A stretch of 64,000 nucleotides of DNA from an uncultured Alistipes sp. (GTDB lineage: Bacteria; Bacteroidota; Bacteroidia; Bacteroidales; Rikenellaceae): positions 310,001-374,000 of the forward strand of contig CANQGQ010000001.1 in the NCBI GenBank assembly GCA_947623305.1. Direction: 5' to 3'. The notes under the pieces were generated by a model. That model was given only the letters and a program-made list of their open reading frames with translations, had not been told where the DNA came from and ran no database searches. Within the stretch, counting starts at the first letter, position 1, and the number at the start of each line of letters is the position of its first letter. Made by a program: the position numbers and the translations under genes. Below, in pieces: positions 8,223 through 16,165 of this stretch.

Positions 8223-9533
8223 ATGAAACACCTTGCAACCCTCTGCGGAGCACTTTTGTTACTCTGCCCCGCGACGCAGGCCGCGTCGCATTTCCCCGAC
8301 GGAACGCCGATCGACCCGTGGTTCGAACAGGCCCGCCCCGTCGATGTCGCCTCGCTGGGACAACAATTCGTCGTAACCGACTACGGCGTCGTGCGCGACA
8401 GCACCCTCGTCCAGACCGACGCACTCCAGGCCGTCATCGACCGAGCTGCCGAACAGGGCGGCGTGGTGGTCATTCCCGAAGGCGTGTACCTCACGGGGTC
8501 GCTCTTTTTCAAACCGGGCACCCACCTGCACATCCGTAAAGGCGGCGTGCTGAAAGGGAGCGACGACATTTCGAACTTCGCGATCGTCGACACCCGCATC
8601 GAAGGGCAATCGCTGCCCTATTTCGCTGCATTGGTCAATGCCGACCACGCCGACGGATTCACCATCACGGGCGAAGGGGCTATCGACGGCAACGGCGAAC
8701 GCTATTGGCGTTCGTTCTGGCTGCGCCGCAAGGTGATTCCCAAGTGCACCAACATGGACGAACTGCGTCCCCGATTAGTCTACATCTCCAATTCGAAGAA
8801 CGTACAGTTGGAGGGCGTAACCCTGCGCAACTCGCCTTTCTGGACGACCCATATCTACAACTCGGAACGGGTGCGGCTGCTCGGTCTGCACATCTTCGCA
8901 CCCGCGGCACCCGTCAAAGCTCCGAGTTCGGATGCGCTCGACATCGACGCCTGCCGCGACCTGCACGTCAGCCGCTGCTACATGTCGGTGAACGACGACG
9001 CCATCGCCCTCAAGGGCGGCAAAGGCCCCTGGGCCGACCAAGACCCGAAGAACGGCGGCAACTACAACATCCTTATCGAAGATTGCGAGTTCGGATTCTG
9101 CCACAGCGCCCTGACCTGCGGCAGCGAGTCGATCCACGACCGCAACATCGTGCTGCGCCGCTGCAAAATCGGCGATGCCTCGCGCCTGCTGTGGCTCAAG
9201 ATGCGACCCGACACGCCCCAGAACTACGAATACGTTACGGTGGAAGAGATCGAAGGCAATGCGCGGGCCTTTCTTTACGTGCGACCCTGGAAACAATTCT
9301 TCGATCTGAAAGGGCGCAAGGACATCCCGATGTCCTACTCGTCGCACATCACGATGCGCAACATCCGGCTCGACTGCGACCGGTTCTTCGATGTCGAACA
9401 GGCCGAAGATCAATATCATCTGTCGGATTTCACCTTCGAGAATCTGCGCATTCGCGCGAAAGACACCACCTGCAACCGCAAGGCCGTCGAACGGTTCACG
9501 TGGGAAAAGGTCAAGGTCGAGAAGGCCGACTAA
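8223..9533 (+). CDS. secreted glycoside hydrolase family 28 (polygalacturonase-like)
   Basis: The 436-aa protein starts with a signal peptide (MKHLATLCGALLLLCPATQAAS) and is built of right-handed parallel beta-helix repeats. GH28 active-site segments are recognisable: SSDALDID, VNDDAIALKGG (Asp258-Asp259), CHSALTCGSES and LLWLKMRPDT. Family members hydrolyse galacturonan or related pectic linkages. The exact substrate, and whether it acts in endo or exo mode, cannot be told from sequence. It stands alone with no SusC/SusD pair in the window. It diverges from the uvrD operon and ends at a strong terminator. Confidence 0.88.
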   Translation: MKHLATLCGALLLLCPATQAASHFPDGTPIDPWFEQARPVDVASLGQQFVVTDYGVVRDSTLVQTDALQAVIDRAAEQGGVVVIPEGVYLTGSLFFKPGTHLHIRKGGVLKGSDDISNFAIVDTRIEGQSLPYFAALVNADHADGFTITGEGAIDGNGERYWRSFWLRRKVIPKCTNMDELRPRLVYISNSKNVQLEGVTLRNSPFWTTHIYNSERVRLLGLHIFAPAAPVKAPSSDALDIDACRDLHVSRCYMSVNDDAIALKGGKGPWADQDPKNGGNYNILIEDCEFGFCHSALTCGSESIHDRNIVLRRCKIGDASRLLWLKMRPDTPQNYEYVTVEEIEGNARAFLYVRPWKQFFDLKGRKDIPMSYSSHITMRNIRLDCDRFFDVEQAEDQYHLSDFTFENLRIRAKDTTCNRKAVERFTWEKVKVEKAD

Positions 9534-9554
9534 TTAAGTCTGTAACAAATACGG

Positions 9555-9594
9555 AAGTGCGGGGATACGACGTTATCGTATCCCCACACTTTTA
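9555..9594 (+). terminator. rho-independent terminator of the GH28 gene
   Basis: AAGTGCGGGGATACGA and TCGTATCCCCACACTT form a 15-bp stem with one bulge or mismatch and a short loop, followed by TTTTAT. It lies 21 bases after the GH28 stop. Confidence 0.85.
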
Positions 9595-9604
9595 TAAGCA
9601 AATC

Positions 9605-9866
9605 AATTGTCTATTACGATAATAAAAGGCCCTTTCATAAGGGCCGCGGGCCGAAGCCTCCGCCCGCGGAGGCCCGCCCTTGGCGTCCTCCGCAGTCTTC
9701 GTCCCGCGCCTTTTGAAAGGCGTTCCCGATGCGATAGACCATCATATTGCTTTCGGCGGTCGCAGTCGCTACCGACTACTGTATTCGAAAAAAACGGTCG
9801 GAAGCGAAGAAAGCCTTGAAAAGCAAGGCAACGATCTAACGCATCGGGAAGCCTTTTCAAAAAGGA
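9605..9866. repeat. compound intergenic repeat between GH28 and tamL
   Basis: The 323-bp gap has no gene. An inverted AT-rich end (GTCTATTACGATAATAAAA) is followed by the palindrome GGCCCTTTCATAAGGGCC, the 62-bp GC module, the palindrome CGCCTTTTGAAAGGCG flanked by TTCCCGATGCG, a segment AACGGTCGGAAGCGAAGAAA, and the palindrome CCTTTTCAAAAAGG preceded by CGCATCGGGAA. The last palindrome carries the tamL stop codon. Confidence 0.75.
9646..9707. repeat. 62-bp GC-rich hairpin module, copy 2
   Basis: One base different from 254-315 and in the same orientation. Confidence 0.85.
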
Positions 9867-12247
9867 TAGCCGACACCGAAGTTGAGTGCCGTATTTTTCC
9901 AACGGAAATCGTGGATCCAGCGCTCGCCCGCCGGATTGTTCGGGTTATGCAGTTGGATGCCCCAGTCCAGCCGCAGAACGGCGAACTTGATGTCGAAACG
10001 CAAACCCAGCCCCGTATTGAAACCCAGCTGCTTATAGAAATCCTTCACATAGAATACCGCTTCGTCGGAGTATTGCGTCGGGTCGCTTTTCAGGAACCAG
10101 ATGTTGCCTACATCGAAGAAGGTCGCACCGTGGATGATTCCCCAAATCGGGAAGCGGAATTCGAGATTGGCCTCCAATTTCATGTCGCCCAGCTGCGACG
10201 GATAATCCGTCGTCGGGCGGGGCACCGAACCCGGGCCGAGCGTGCGGGGCGTCCAGCCGCGCATGCCGTTGCTGCCGCCTGCATAGAACAGACGGTCGAA
10301 CGGCACCGAAGTCGAATTGCCGTAGGCCATCGCCAGACCGCCGTAGAGCCGACCGGCCAGCGCCGTCTTCGCGCCCAGCATGATCTTGCGGCTCAAACTC
10401 AGGTCGAAACGGAAATACTGCGAATAACGGATGCCCAAGATGCGGTAATAGCTTTCGTCCTCCGTCCGCACGGGCGACGAAAAGAGATGCGACAGCCCGC
10501 CGACCAGATTGCCCGCCGTCTCGGCATTGAAGCGGATCACCGTCGCATTGCGGCCGAGATTTTTCAACTGGTTATTGTATCCGTAGCCGAATGACAGTCC
10601 TGCGATCAACTGCGTTTTGTAACTGTTGATAAGGTAGAGGTTCTCCGTGTCGCTCAGGAAATCGGGATCGAGGTAGCTCACGTCGACCACGTTGATGTCG
10701 ATCGGCCGCAGCGAGAACGACGAATAACGCGAATTGGTCCATTGATAGGTCATGCCGGCACTCGTCAGCGTACGCCGGTAGTAGGGCCGGTCCTGGTAGT
10801 TGAGCGAAAGTTCCAGTTTGGTCTTGGGTTGGTTGACCGAACCGAAGCGCGTGATGCGCCACGGCACTAAGAAGCGCGGGAAAGTCAGTCCTGTGGAGAT
10901 ACCGAACTCCTTGGCGCGTCGTTTGCGGGCGTCGGGCGCCTTCATGAATTCGTAGCCCATCGAAAAGGAGACGTCGAACGATTCGGCCCCGCGGAAGATG
11001 TTGCGGTTCTGGTAGCCGACGGTCGCTTTCAGTCCGTAGAAACTCGACGTCGTGCTTCCTTCGAGGTCGACCTTGAAACTCTGGCGGAGCGTCGGCGTGC
11101 ACAGGATGTTGCAGGTCAGATAGCCCTCGCGGACGGATTCGGTGCGAGTCGAATCGGACGACGAGCCGACATAGGTGATGTAATCGGTTTCATCGACCGT
11201 GCGCGGCGCCTCGACGAATGCCAGACGGGTCGACCGGAAATAACCGAGCGCCATCAGATCGGTGTAGGTTCGCTCGACCTGCGCCGAATTGTAGATGTAA
11301 TTGGGATACAGCGGAATGGATTGCCGCAGAATTTTGGGCCGCAGATTGGGTTTCCCTTCGTAAACGATGTTCAGACCGCGGTAATAGATCGTATCCAGGC
11401 GTGCGAATACGGTCGAATCGACCCCGTTCGAAGCATCGGGCCGGTAATTCGGAAAGACATTGATCCGGTCGATGCGGTAGACGACGTTATCTTCGACAAC
11501 GGGCTGCCCCTGTGCGTCGTAACCCGAAAGATAAGGTTTTATTAAGACGCGAAGGCCCACTTCGCGAGGTTTTTGGAGGGTATCGGCCACATACTCGATG
11601 TTGTTGACCGTGAAGTTGAAATAGCCCCGCTCGCGCAGATGAGCCGTGATGCGTTCGCGTTCGCTGTCAAGCACCGAGATGTCGAAAACATCGCCCCGAT
11701 GGAGCAGCGTATGCACCGTATCGGGCAGGACAAGGGGTTCGAGCGAACGATCGCGGAACTCGTAGCTCACCGAACGGATCCGATAAGGCAGATGTTGCCG
11801 CACCCGATAGGTAACCTTGGCTCGGCGTCGCCGGACGAGGGTATCCACTTCGCAGGAGGCCTGCGAAGCGTAATATCCGCGCGAATTCATGTAGATTTTC
11901 AGATTCTCGACGCTCTTGCGTATCAACGACCGGTCGATGAGTACGGGAGCCTGGCCGACGCGGCGTTTCCAGTTGTTCCAGCCGTTGTGCTTCGAGGAGT
12001 CGGCCTGCTCGTAGAGCCAAACGTAGAAATTGGTTCCCAGGAGGCGTTTGTTGGGAGTCTGACGGATGTAGCGTTCCAGTTCGTCGGCGGTGATGCGCTC
12101 CCGACGCGGGGTCTCCTTATCCTCCTCGATAGTTACCTTTTGGAGCAGGTAGGAGCCCTCGGGGATATGGCGCGTAATGCTGCACGCCGAGCACAGAAAG
12201 CCCAACGTGCCGCAGAAAAGCCACCGAACGATTCCCTTCGCTTTCAC
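9857..12247 (-). CDS. TamL-type outer-membrane lipoprotein (TamA/BamA superfamily)
   Basis: The protein has 796 aa. An N-terminal lipoprotein signal ends in LCSACSITRHIPEGSYLL. POTRA-like segments follow, and a C-terminal 16-strand Omp85 barrel is indicated by the motif GGSNGMRGWTPRTLGPGS and the ending LNFGVGYPF. In Bacteroidota, lipidated TamA homologues (TamL) replace classical TamA and are thought to help insert or export outer-membrane proteins, typically with TamB. No tamB is in this window. It starts 20 bases after the nitroreductase gene. Its TGA stop lies within the repeat palindrome CCTTTTTGAAAAGG. Confidence 0.88.
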   Translation of the reverse strand: MKAKGIVRWLFCGTLGFLCSACSITRHIPEGSYLLQKVTIEEDKETPRRERITADELERYIRQTPNKRLLGTNFYVWLYEQADSSKHNGWNNWKRRVGQAPVLIDRSLIRKSVENLKIYMNSRGYYASQASCEVDTLVRRRRAKVTYRVRQHLPYRIRSVSYEFRDRSLEPLVLPDTVHTLLHRGDVFDISVLDSERERITAHLRERGYFNFTVNNIEYVADTLQKPREVGLRVLIKPYLSGYDAQGQPVVEDNVVYRIDRINVFPNYRPDASNGVDSTVFARLDTIYYRGLNIVYEGKPNLRPKILRQSIPLYPNYIYNSAQVERTYTDLMALGYFRSTRLAFVEAPRTVDETDYITYVGSSSDSTRTESVREGYLTCNILCTPTLRQSFKVDLEGSTTSSFYGLKATVGYQNRNIFRGAESFDVSFSMGYEFMKAPDARKRRAKEFGISTGLTFPRFLVPWRITRFGSVNQPKTKLELSLNYQDRPYYRRTLTSAGMTYQWTNSRYSSFSLRPIDINVVDVSYLDPDFLSDTENLYLINSYKTQLIAGLSFGYGYNNQLKNLGRNATVIRFNAETAGNLVGGLSHLFSSPVRTEDESYYRILGIRYSQYFRFDLSLSRKIMLGAKTALAGRLYGGLAMAYGNSTSVPFDRLFYAGGSNGMRGWTPRTLGPGSVPRPTTDYPSQLGDMKLEANLEFRFPIWGIIHGATFFDVGNIWFLKSDPTQYSDEAVFYVKDFYKQLGFNTGLGLRFDIKFAVLRLDWGIQLHNPNNPAGERWIHDFRWKNTALNFGVGYPF

Positions 12248-12267
12248 CGCATCGCCCCTTCCGCCGT

Positions 12268-13014
12268 TTACTGGTTGAAAAATCCGGCCTCCTTCAACAA
12301 AGCCAGATACGAACGCGAAATGGCCAGATTGTCATCGCGAACATAGCGGCGCTGCGTGAAAATCTGCGCCAGATTGGGCAGGCCGTTCTCTTCGAGGAGG
12401 CGTTTCGTGAGGTCGGAGGCCTCGCGCTCGGCCCACAGTTCGTCGATTTCGGCCGAAGTGTAATTGCGGTACTGTTCGTAATGCACCACAGCATCCAACG
12501 GCAGGCGGTCGGTCAATTCGGGCTTTTCGTCGGGATAGCCCACGACGATGGTCGTAACCGGAACGACGCCTTTGGGAAGATTCAGCACGCGGGCGATTTC
12601 GCCCGCCGTGTAGAGGGTCGTGCCGAGGTAACAGATACCCAAATCGTTGGCTTCGGCCGCGATGCAAAGATTCTGCGCGGCCAACAGGGCGTCGGTCGCC
12701 GCATTGAGGAACCACGCGAAGTTGTCGTAAGCGGGATCGGCGCCGCGCTGCCGGCACCACATGCTGAACCGGTGGATGTCGGCGCAGACGGTGATGACGC
12801 ACGGCGCCTGGGTAACCATCGGTTGGTTGAAGTGGCACGGCGCGAGCAGCTGTTTCAACTCGGCGTCGCGCGTAACGACGAACGAATAGAGCTGCATGTT
12901 GCCGCAGGTCGAAGCGCGGACGGCCGCTTCCAACAGTTCGCGCAACACCTCGTCGGGGATGGGATTCGGGCGGAATTTCCGAATCGACCGATGTTTTATT
13001 AAGAGGTTTTTCAT
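12268..13014 (-). CDS. nitroreductase family protein
   Basis: A 248-aa FMN-dependent nitroreductase-type oxidoreductase. The N-terminus MKNLLIKHRSIRKFRPNPIP has the family SIRKF motif. AAVRASTCGNMQLYSFVV and the C-terminal GICYLGTTLY and TTIVVGYPDEKP segments complete the fold. The natural substrate is unknown. I chose the ATG at 13014 because the SIRKF motif follows immediately. The ORF track extends to 13206 only because an upstream repeat copy is also open in frame. The start is preceded by CCAGTTAATAAAAAA, an A-rich initiation region supplied by a repeat end. Confidence 0.92.
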   Translation of the reverse strand: MKNLLIKHRSIRKFRPNPIPDEVLRELLEAAVRASTCGNMQLYSFVVTRDAELKQLLAPCHFNQPMVTQAPCVITVCADIHRFSMWCRQRGADPAYDNFAWFLNAATDALLAAQNLCIAAEANDLGICYLGTTLYTAGEIARVLNLPKGVVPVTTIVVGYPDEKPELTDRLPLDAVVHYEQYRNYTSAEIDELWAEREASDLTKRLLEENGLPNLAQIFTQRRYVRDDNLAISRSYLALLKEAGFFNQ

Positions 13015-13145
13015 TTTTTTATTAACTGGCACGGGCCGCAAGCCTCTCTTGTTTTTATCAATGGCCGAGGGCGCGTACTGTATTTTATTAAGAGAATGAC
13101 ACGAAATCCATGCAAAAATACACATTTTTTTATTAACCGGCACGG
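13012..13145. repeat. paired GGCACGG-type AT-rich repeat ends upstream of the nitroreductase gene
   Basis: Two direct copies, at 13012-13034 and 13122-13145, share CGTGCCRGTTAATAAAAAAA followed by TG on the minus strand. The first contains the nitroreductase start codon and the second carries an unused ATG in the same context. Similar ends occur at about 319-335, 21209-21232 and 34218-34235. Confidence 0.7.
13113..13120 (-). promoter_or_regulatory. possible -7 box for the nitroreductase-tamL pair
   Basis: TATTTTTG on the minus strand fits TAnnTTTG and would give a leader of about 95 nt. No -33 element is evident. Confidence 0.4.
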
Positions 13146-13267
13146 ATACAGCCTTTGTGAAAGAAAAACCGACCGCAAAAGCGTATCGGTGAAACCATCC
13201 CGCCAAAAACGGCAGCGTCCGACCCCGTTTCCGGAATCGGACGCCACCCCCACGCTTATGGTATGAT

Positions 13268-15160
13268 TCATTTAATCGTTGCCTCTTTTTTCGCTACACC
13301 CTTTTTCGTGGTGATGACGATCGCATTCTCGCCATTGGCCTTGTAGATCGACATGGCCGCAATGTCATTCGGATCGAGTTCATTGAGGCAATCGAGGCTG
13401 CCCTCGTACTCCTTGTCGTCGACGATCAGCATCGGTTTTTCGGGATTCGGCTGCGTGCCATGCCCCGACACCGCCACCGAACCGTCTGTGGAATGCACCG
13501 TTCGGGTCGACGAGGTAAGCGAAATGCTGATCTCCTGCGGATCGGCCGTGCCGGCCGTATAGTAATAAGCCGCACAATCCGGATAGAGGACTTTCAACGT
13601 GCGACCTGCTATCACCTTGATTGCGGCACGTCCGTCGGCACCGGTTACCGTGCCGTTCGTCGAGCCCATCTCCTGCACGATGGCACCGGCCAACGGTTTG
13701 CCGTTCAGCTGCACCGTCGCATGCACCGTTACGGGGTTCTCCGCCGGAGCCTCCGCTGCCGGATAAGCCGCCACGACCAACTCGTCGATCGTCGTGGCCG
13801 ATGCGGCGGGAGCGGCACCTTGGTCATCAGGGGCAACACCGGCCAGACGGAAATCGACCGGCAGCGTGTATCGCACCCGCACGGCCTCGCCCTTCTGGGT
13901 GCCGGGCGTCCATTTGTCGGAGAGCTTCAGCACCCGTTCGACCTCCTCGGAAAATACGCGGTCGGGCGTTTGAAGAATCTGTATGTCGTCCAGCGTACCG
14001 TCCTTCTCGATGATAAAGGTCGCCACGACACGCCCTTGTATCATCTGCTCTTTCGCCTTTTCGGGCATTCGCACCTGCGTCTGCACCCACTGGCGGAACG
14101 TATTCAGATCGCCGTCGTGAAACTTCGGCATCACTTCGGCCATCAAGAAGGGCTGATCCGCACCGGCCTTCTCCTCGGCCATCGACGCTTTCCAAAACGC
14201 CTCCTCCTCGGCCGCAGCCTCGGCCCGCACGACCGTATCTTCCGGTTGTCCGGGCGTCCCGACAATCGAAGTTTCGGTGTCCGGATAGATGATTTCAGCC
14301 GCCCGGGTCGTGAACGAGAAAGCGCACAGCAACCCGATCAATGCGGGCGCAGCGCCCGCCAAACGCAACAGGACGTGCCTGTGCGAATTGTTCGTTGTCA
14401 TCATGATAAATCGTTTTTTGGTTCGTGAATTTCGCAGCCCGTTGGTTATGTCCGGACTATAACCTAAGAGCTGTTTGAGAATGAGTTGCATATAGAAACG
14501 CACGCTGCATCCGCTACGCAGCACGTCGCCGTCGGCCTCGAACTCCTCGACTTCGTTCAGCCGGCCCGCAGCCAGCCAGACGAACGGATTCCACCACAGG
14601 ATCGCTTTCATCGTCTCCATGACGATGCGCTCGACCGAATGGCGATGACGAACGTGGCTCGCCTCGTGCAACAGGATGACCGGCAACTCCTCATCGGGAG
14701 TTCCCTGCCAGATATAGATCGTGCGGAAAAACGAACAGGCGTCGATCCGTTCGGGCGTACGCACCAGCGTATATTCGTCCGTGCGGAATAGCTGCGCCCC
14801 GCGACGGATGCGGCGAATCGTCCACAGCTGCCGCAACGTCGGAATCGCCACGACGAGCATCCCGACGCCGTAAATCATCCGGAAAGCCACGGCCCACCAA
14901 TCGGTAGGAGCTTCCTCCTCGACGAGCGCGACGGGCATATCGGCGAAGTCGACCGGCACGTACGGGGTCATCGTCAGGGTCGGCCCGGGCCAGACGGGAA
15001 TCCGCAGCAGCGGGATGACCAACGACAGCCCGACGGTGGCCAACAAATAGAAGCGGCACCAACGGAATGGCGTACGCCGTTCGAACAACGCAACGTAAAC
15101 AGCGAAAAAGACGCTGCTGCAAACGGTCAACTCGAACAGATAGGTCAACGTCTCTTTCAT
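13268..15160 (-). CDS. BlaR1/MecR1-type M56 metallopeptidase with TonB-C and plug-like domains
   Basis: The protein has 630 aa. N-terminal membrane helices precede a cytoplasmic zinc-peptidase domain with HEASHVRHRH (HExxH). Another helix follows near residues 270-295. The periplasmic part contains a TonB C-terminal-like domain (MPEKAKEQMIQGRVVATFIIEKDG...), a beta-sandwich of the CarbopepD type (AGAIVQEMGSTNGTVTGADGRAAI) and a tail like a SusC/TonB-receptor plug (PMLIVDDKEYEGSLDCLNELDPNDI...ITTKKG). By analogy it senses an envelope signal and cleaves or inactivates BlaI. It overlaps blaI by 4 bases. Confidence 0.9.
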   Translation of the reverse strand: MKETLTYLFELTVCSSVFFAVYVALFERRTPFRWCRFYLLATVGLSLVIPLLRIPVWPGPTLTMTPYVPVDFADMPVALVEEEAPTDWWAVAFRMIYGVGMLVVAIPTLRQLWTIRRIRRGAQLFRTDEYTLVRTPERIDACSFFRTIYIWQGTPDEELPVILLHEASHVRHRHSVERIVMETMKAILWWNPFVWLAAGRLNEVEEFEADGDVLRSGCSVRFYMQLILKQLLGYSPDITNGLRNSRTKKRFIMMTTNNSHRHVLLRLAGAAPALIGLLCAFSFTTRAAEIIYPDTETSIVGTPGQPEDTVVRAEAAAEEEAFWKASMAEEKAGADQPFLMAEVMPKFHDGDLNTFRQWVQTQVRMPEKAKEQMIQGRVVATFIIEKDGTLDDIQILQTPDRVFSEEVERVLKLSDKWTPGTQKGEAVRVRYTLPVDFRLAGVAPDDQGAAPAASATTIDELVVAAYPAAEAPAENPVTVHATVQLNGKPLAGAIVQEMGSTNGTVTGADGRAAIKVIAGRTLKVLYPDCAAYYYTAGTADPQEISISLTSSTRTVHSTDGSVAVSGHGTQPNPEKPMLIVDDKEYEGSLDCLNELDPNDIAAMSIYKANGENAIVITTKKGVAKKEATIK

Positions 15161-15528
15161 TTTCGGCTTTTCTGAAACAATTCCATGATTCCGTCCATCT
15201 CCTCGACCGAGATGTTTTCACGCTCGGAGAAGAACGATACCATCTGCGACAGCGAGCCGTCGAAATAGTTGGACAGCATCGACGACATGACCGTCTGCGC
15301 ATAATCCTCTTTGGCCAGGATCGGATAATAGCGATGGCTCTTTCCCTCGGACGTATGGCCGACGAATCCTTTGTTTTCCAGAATTTTGAGGAAAGTCGCC
15401 ACGGTCGTATACTTGGGATGCGGCTCGGAGGTGTGCTCGATGATTTCACTGACCACAGCCTGCCCCAATCGCCACAAAATCTGCATGATTTCCTCTTCGC
15501 CTCGCGTAAGAATCGGTTTTTTGTTCAT
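15157..15528 (-). CDS. BlaI/MecI/CopY family transcriptional repressor
   Basis: A 123-aa winged-helix repressor. LTRGEEEIMQILWRLG starts the family, YTTVATFLKILENKGFV is the recognition region, and the C-terminal half (SSMLSNYFDGSLSQMVSFF) is the dimerisation part. It pairs with the M56 sensor downstream (ATGA overlap), as in BlaI-BlaR1 systems. Two operator-like palindromes flank the -33/-7 interval of its promoter 160-210 bases upstream, which supports autoregulation. No beta-lactamase gene is nearby, so the regulon probably lies elsewhere. Confidence 0.93.
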   Translation of the reverse strand: MNKKPILTRGEEEIMQILWRLGQAVVSEIIEHTSEPHPKYTTVATFLKILENKGFVGHTSEGKSHRYYPILAKEDYAQTVMSSMLSNYFDGSLSQMVSFFSERENISVEEMDGIMELFQKSRK

Positions 15529-15567
15529 CTTGTTTGTTATTTAATAATGGTAACTATATAACTATTT

Positions 15568-15676
15568 TACATCGAATCAAGTTAGCGAATGGTTTTACAA
15601 TGCCGTCGGTCGTGCCGCTCGCGGCTTCGCCGCGTTTACAAATTTGGCCCACCTCCACTTCCCCGCATCAGCGGGA
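15568..15676. repeat. leader repeat module D, copy 1 (blaI leader)
   Basis: The core GTCGTGCCGCTCGCGGCTTC, then GCCGCGTTTACAAATTTG, and a trailing hairpin CCCCGC-ATCA-GCGGG are shared with 56400-56512 over about 80 bp. The module lies between the blaI promoter and the blaI start. Confidence 0.75.
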
Positions 15677-15686
15677 TTTCGTACTG

Positions 15687-15718
15687 CAAATATACTACTA
15701 AATTTTTAGAAAACCAAA
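15687..15718 (-). promoter_or_regulatory. blaI-blaR1 promoter
   Basis: On the minus strand TTTG (15715-15718) is 20 bases from TATATTTG (15687-15694), an exact Bacteroidota consensus. The leader to blaI would be about 150 nt. Confidence 0.8.
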
Positions 15719-15740
15719 CAATCTGCTAAAAAATTAGTAA
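15694..15740. promoter_or_regulatory. pair of BlaI-type operators
   Basis: Two palindrome-like sites, ACTACTAAATTTTTAG (15694-15709) and CTAAAAAATTAGTA (15726-15739), form an inverted pair. The first sits exactly between the -33 and -7 boxes and the second just upstream. The TACTA...TAGTA composition resembles BlaI/MecI operators. Binding is inferred. Confidence 0.65.
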
Positions 15741-15847
15741 TTCGGCCGATTTTTTTTCGATACCTATCTTTATAGGAGTGTTTTTACGGGAGTGCGCTTA
15801 TTCGGACAACTCGCCCACACGGAAATCCGAAAAAAACGGGATGAAAA

Positions 15848-15879
15848 TTTGCACGATTCGCAAAATGGGATTATATTTG
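15848..15879 (+). promoter_or_regulatory. tRNA-Arg promoter
   Basis: TTTG (15848-15851), 20 bases, TATATTTG (15872-15879). The tRNA begins 13 bases after the box. Confidence 0.85.
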
Positions 15880-15891
15880 CAATCGCAATTC

Positions 15892-15965
15892 GGCGCCGTA
15901 GCTTAATTGAATAGAGCATCTGACTACGGATCAGAAGGTTACAGGTTTGAGTCCTGTCGGCGTCA
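15892..15965 (+). tRNA. tRNA-Arg (anticodon ACG)
   Basis: A 74-nt cloverleaf. Acceptor arms are GGCGCCG / CGGCGTC, the anticodon stem TCTGA / TCAGA has loop CTACGGA, and the T loop is TTTGAGT. The ACG anticodon, read as ICG after deamination, decodes CGU/CGC/CGA. CCA is not encoded. Confidence 0.95.
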
Positions 15966-15981
15966 CTAAAAAGCACAAAAA

Positions 15982-16014
15982 AACCGCTTGCAAATCCATG
16001 CAGGCGGTTTTTTC
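15982..16014 (+). terminator. terminator of tRNA-Arg
   Basis: AACCGCTTGCA and TGCAGGCGGTT form a stem followed by TTTTTT. An A-run on the other side lets it work in both directions. Confidence 0.85.
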
Positions 16015-16054
16015 ATATCCACTCCCATAACAAGATAACATCTTGCGGAACAGA

Positions 16055-16095
16055 CAAAAACAAGCGGCCGCTTGCCGAATGCAAGCGGCCGCTTG
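16055..16095 (-). terminator. terminator of rpsA
   Basis: CAAGCGGCCGCTTG occurs twice in tandem with a 7-nt spacer. On the minus strand it can form one long hairpin followed by TTTTTG, about 70 bases after the rpsA stop. Confidence 0.75.
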
Positions 16096-16165
16096 AATAA
16101 ACAAATTCAGACGAAATGCGCTTATGACCTTCCGCAACCCGATGTCGGGTCATTGCGCCAATGAA

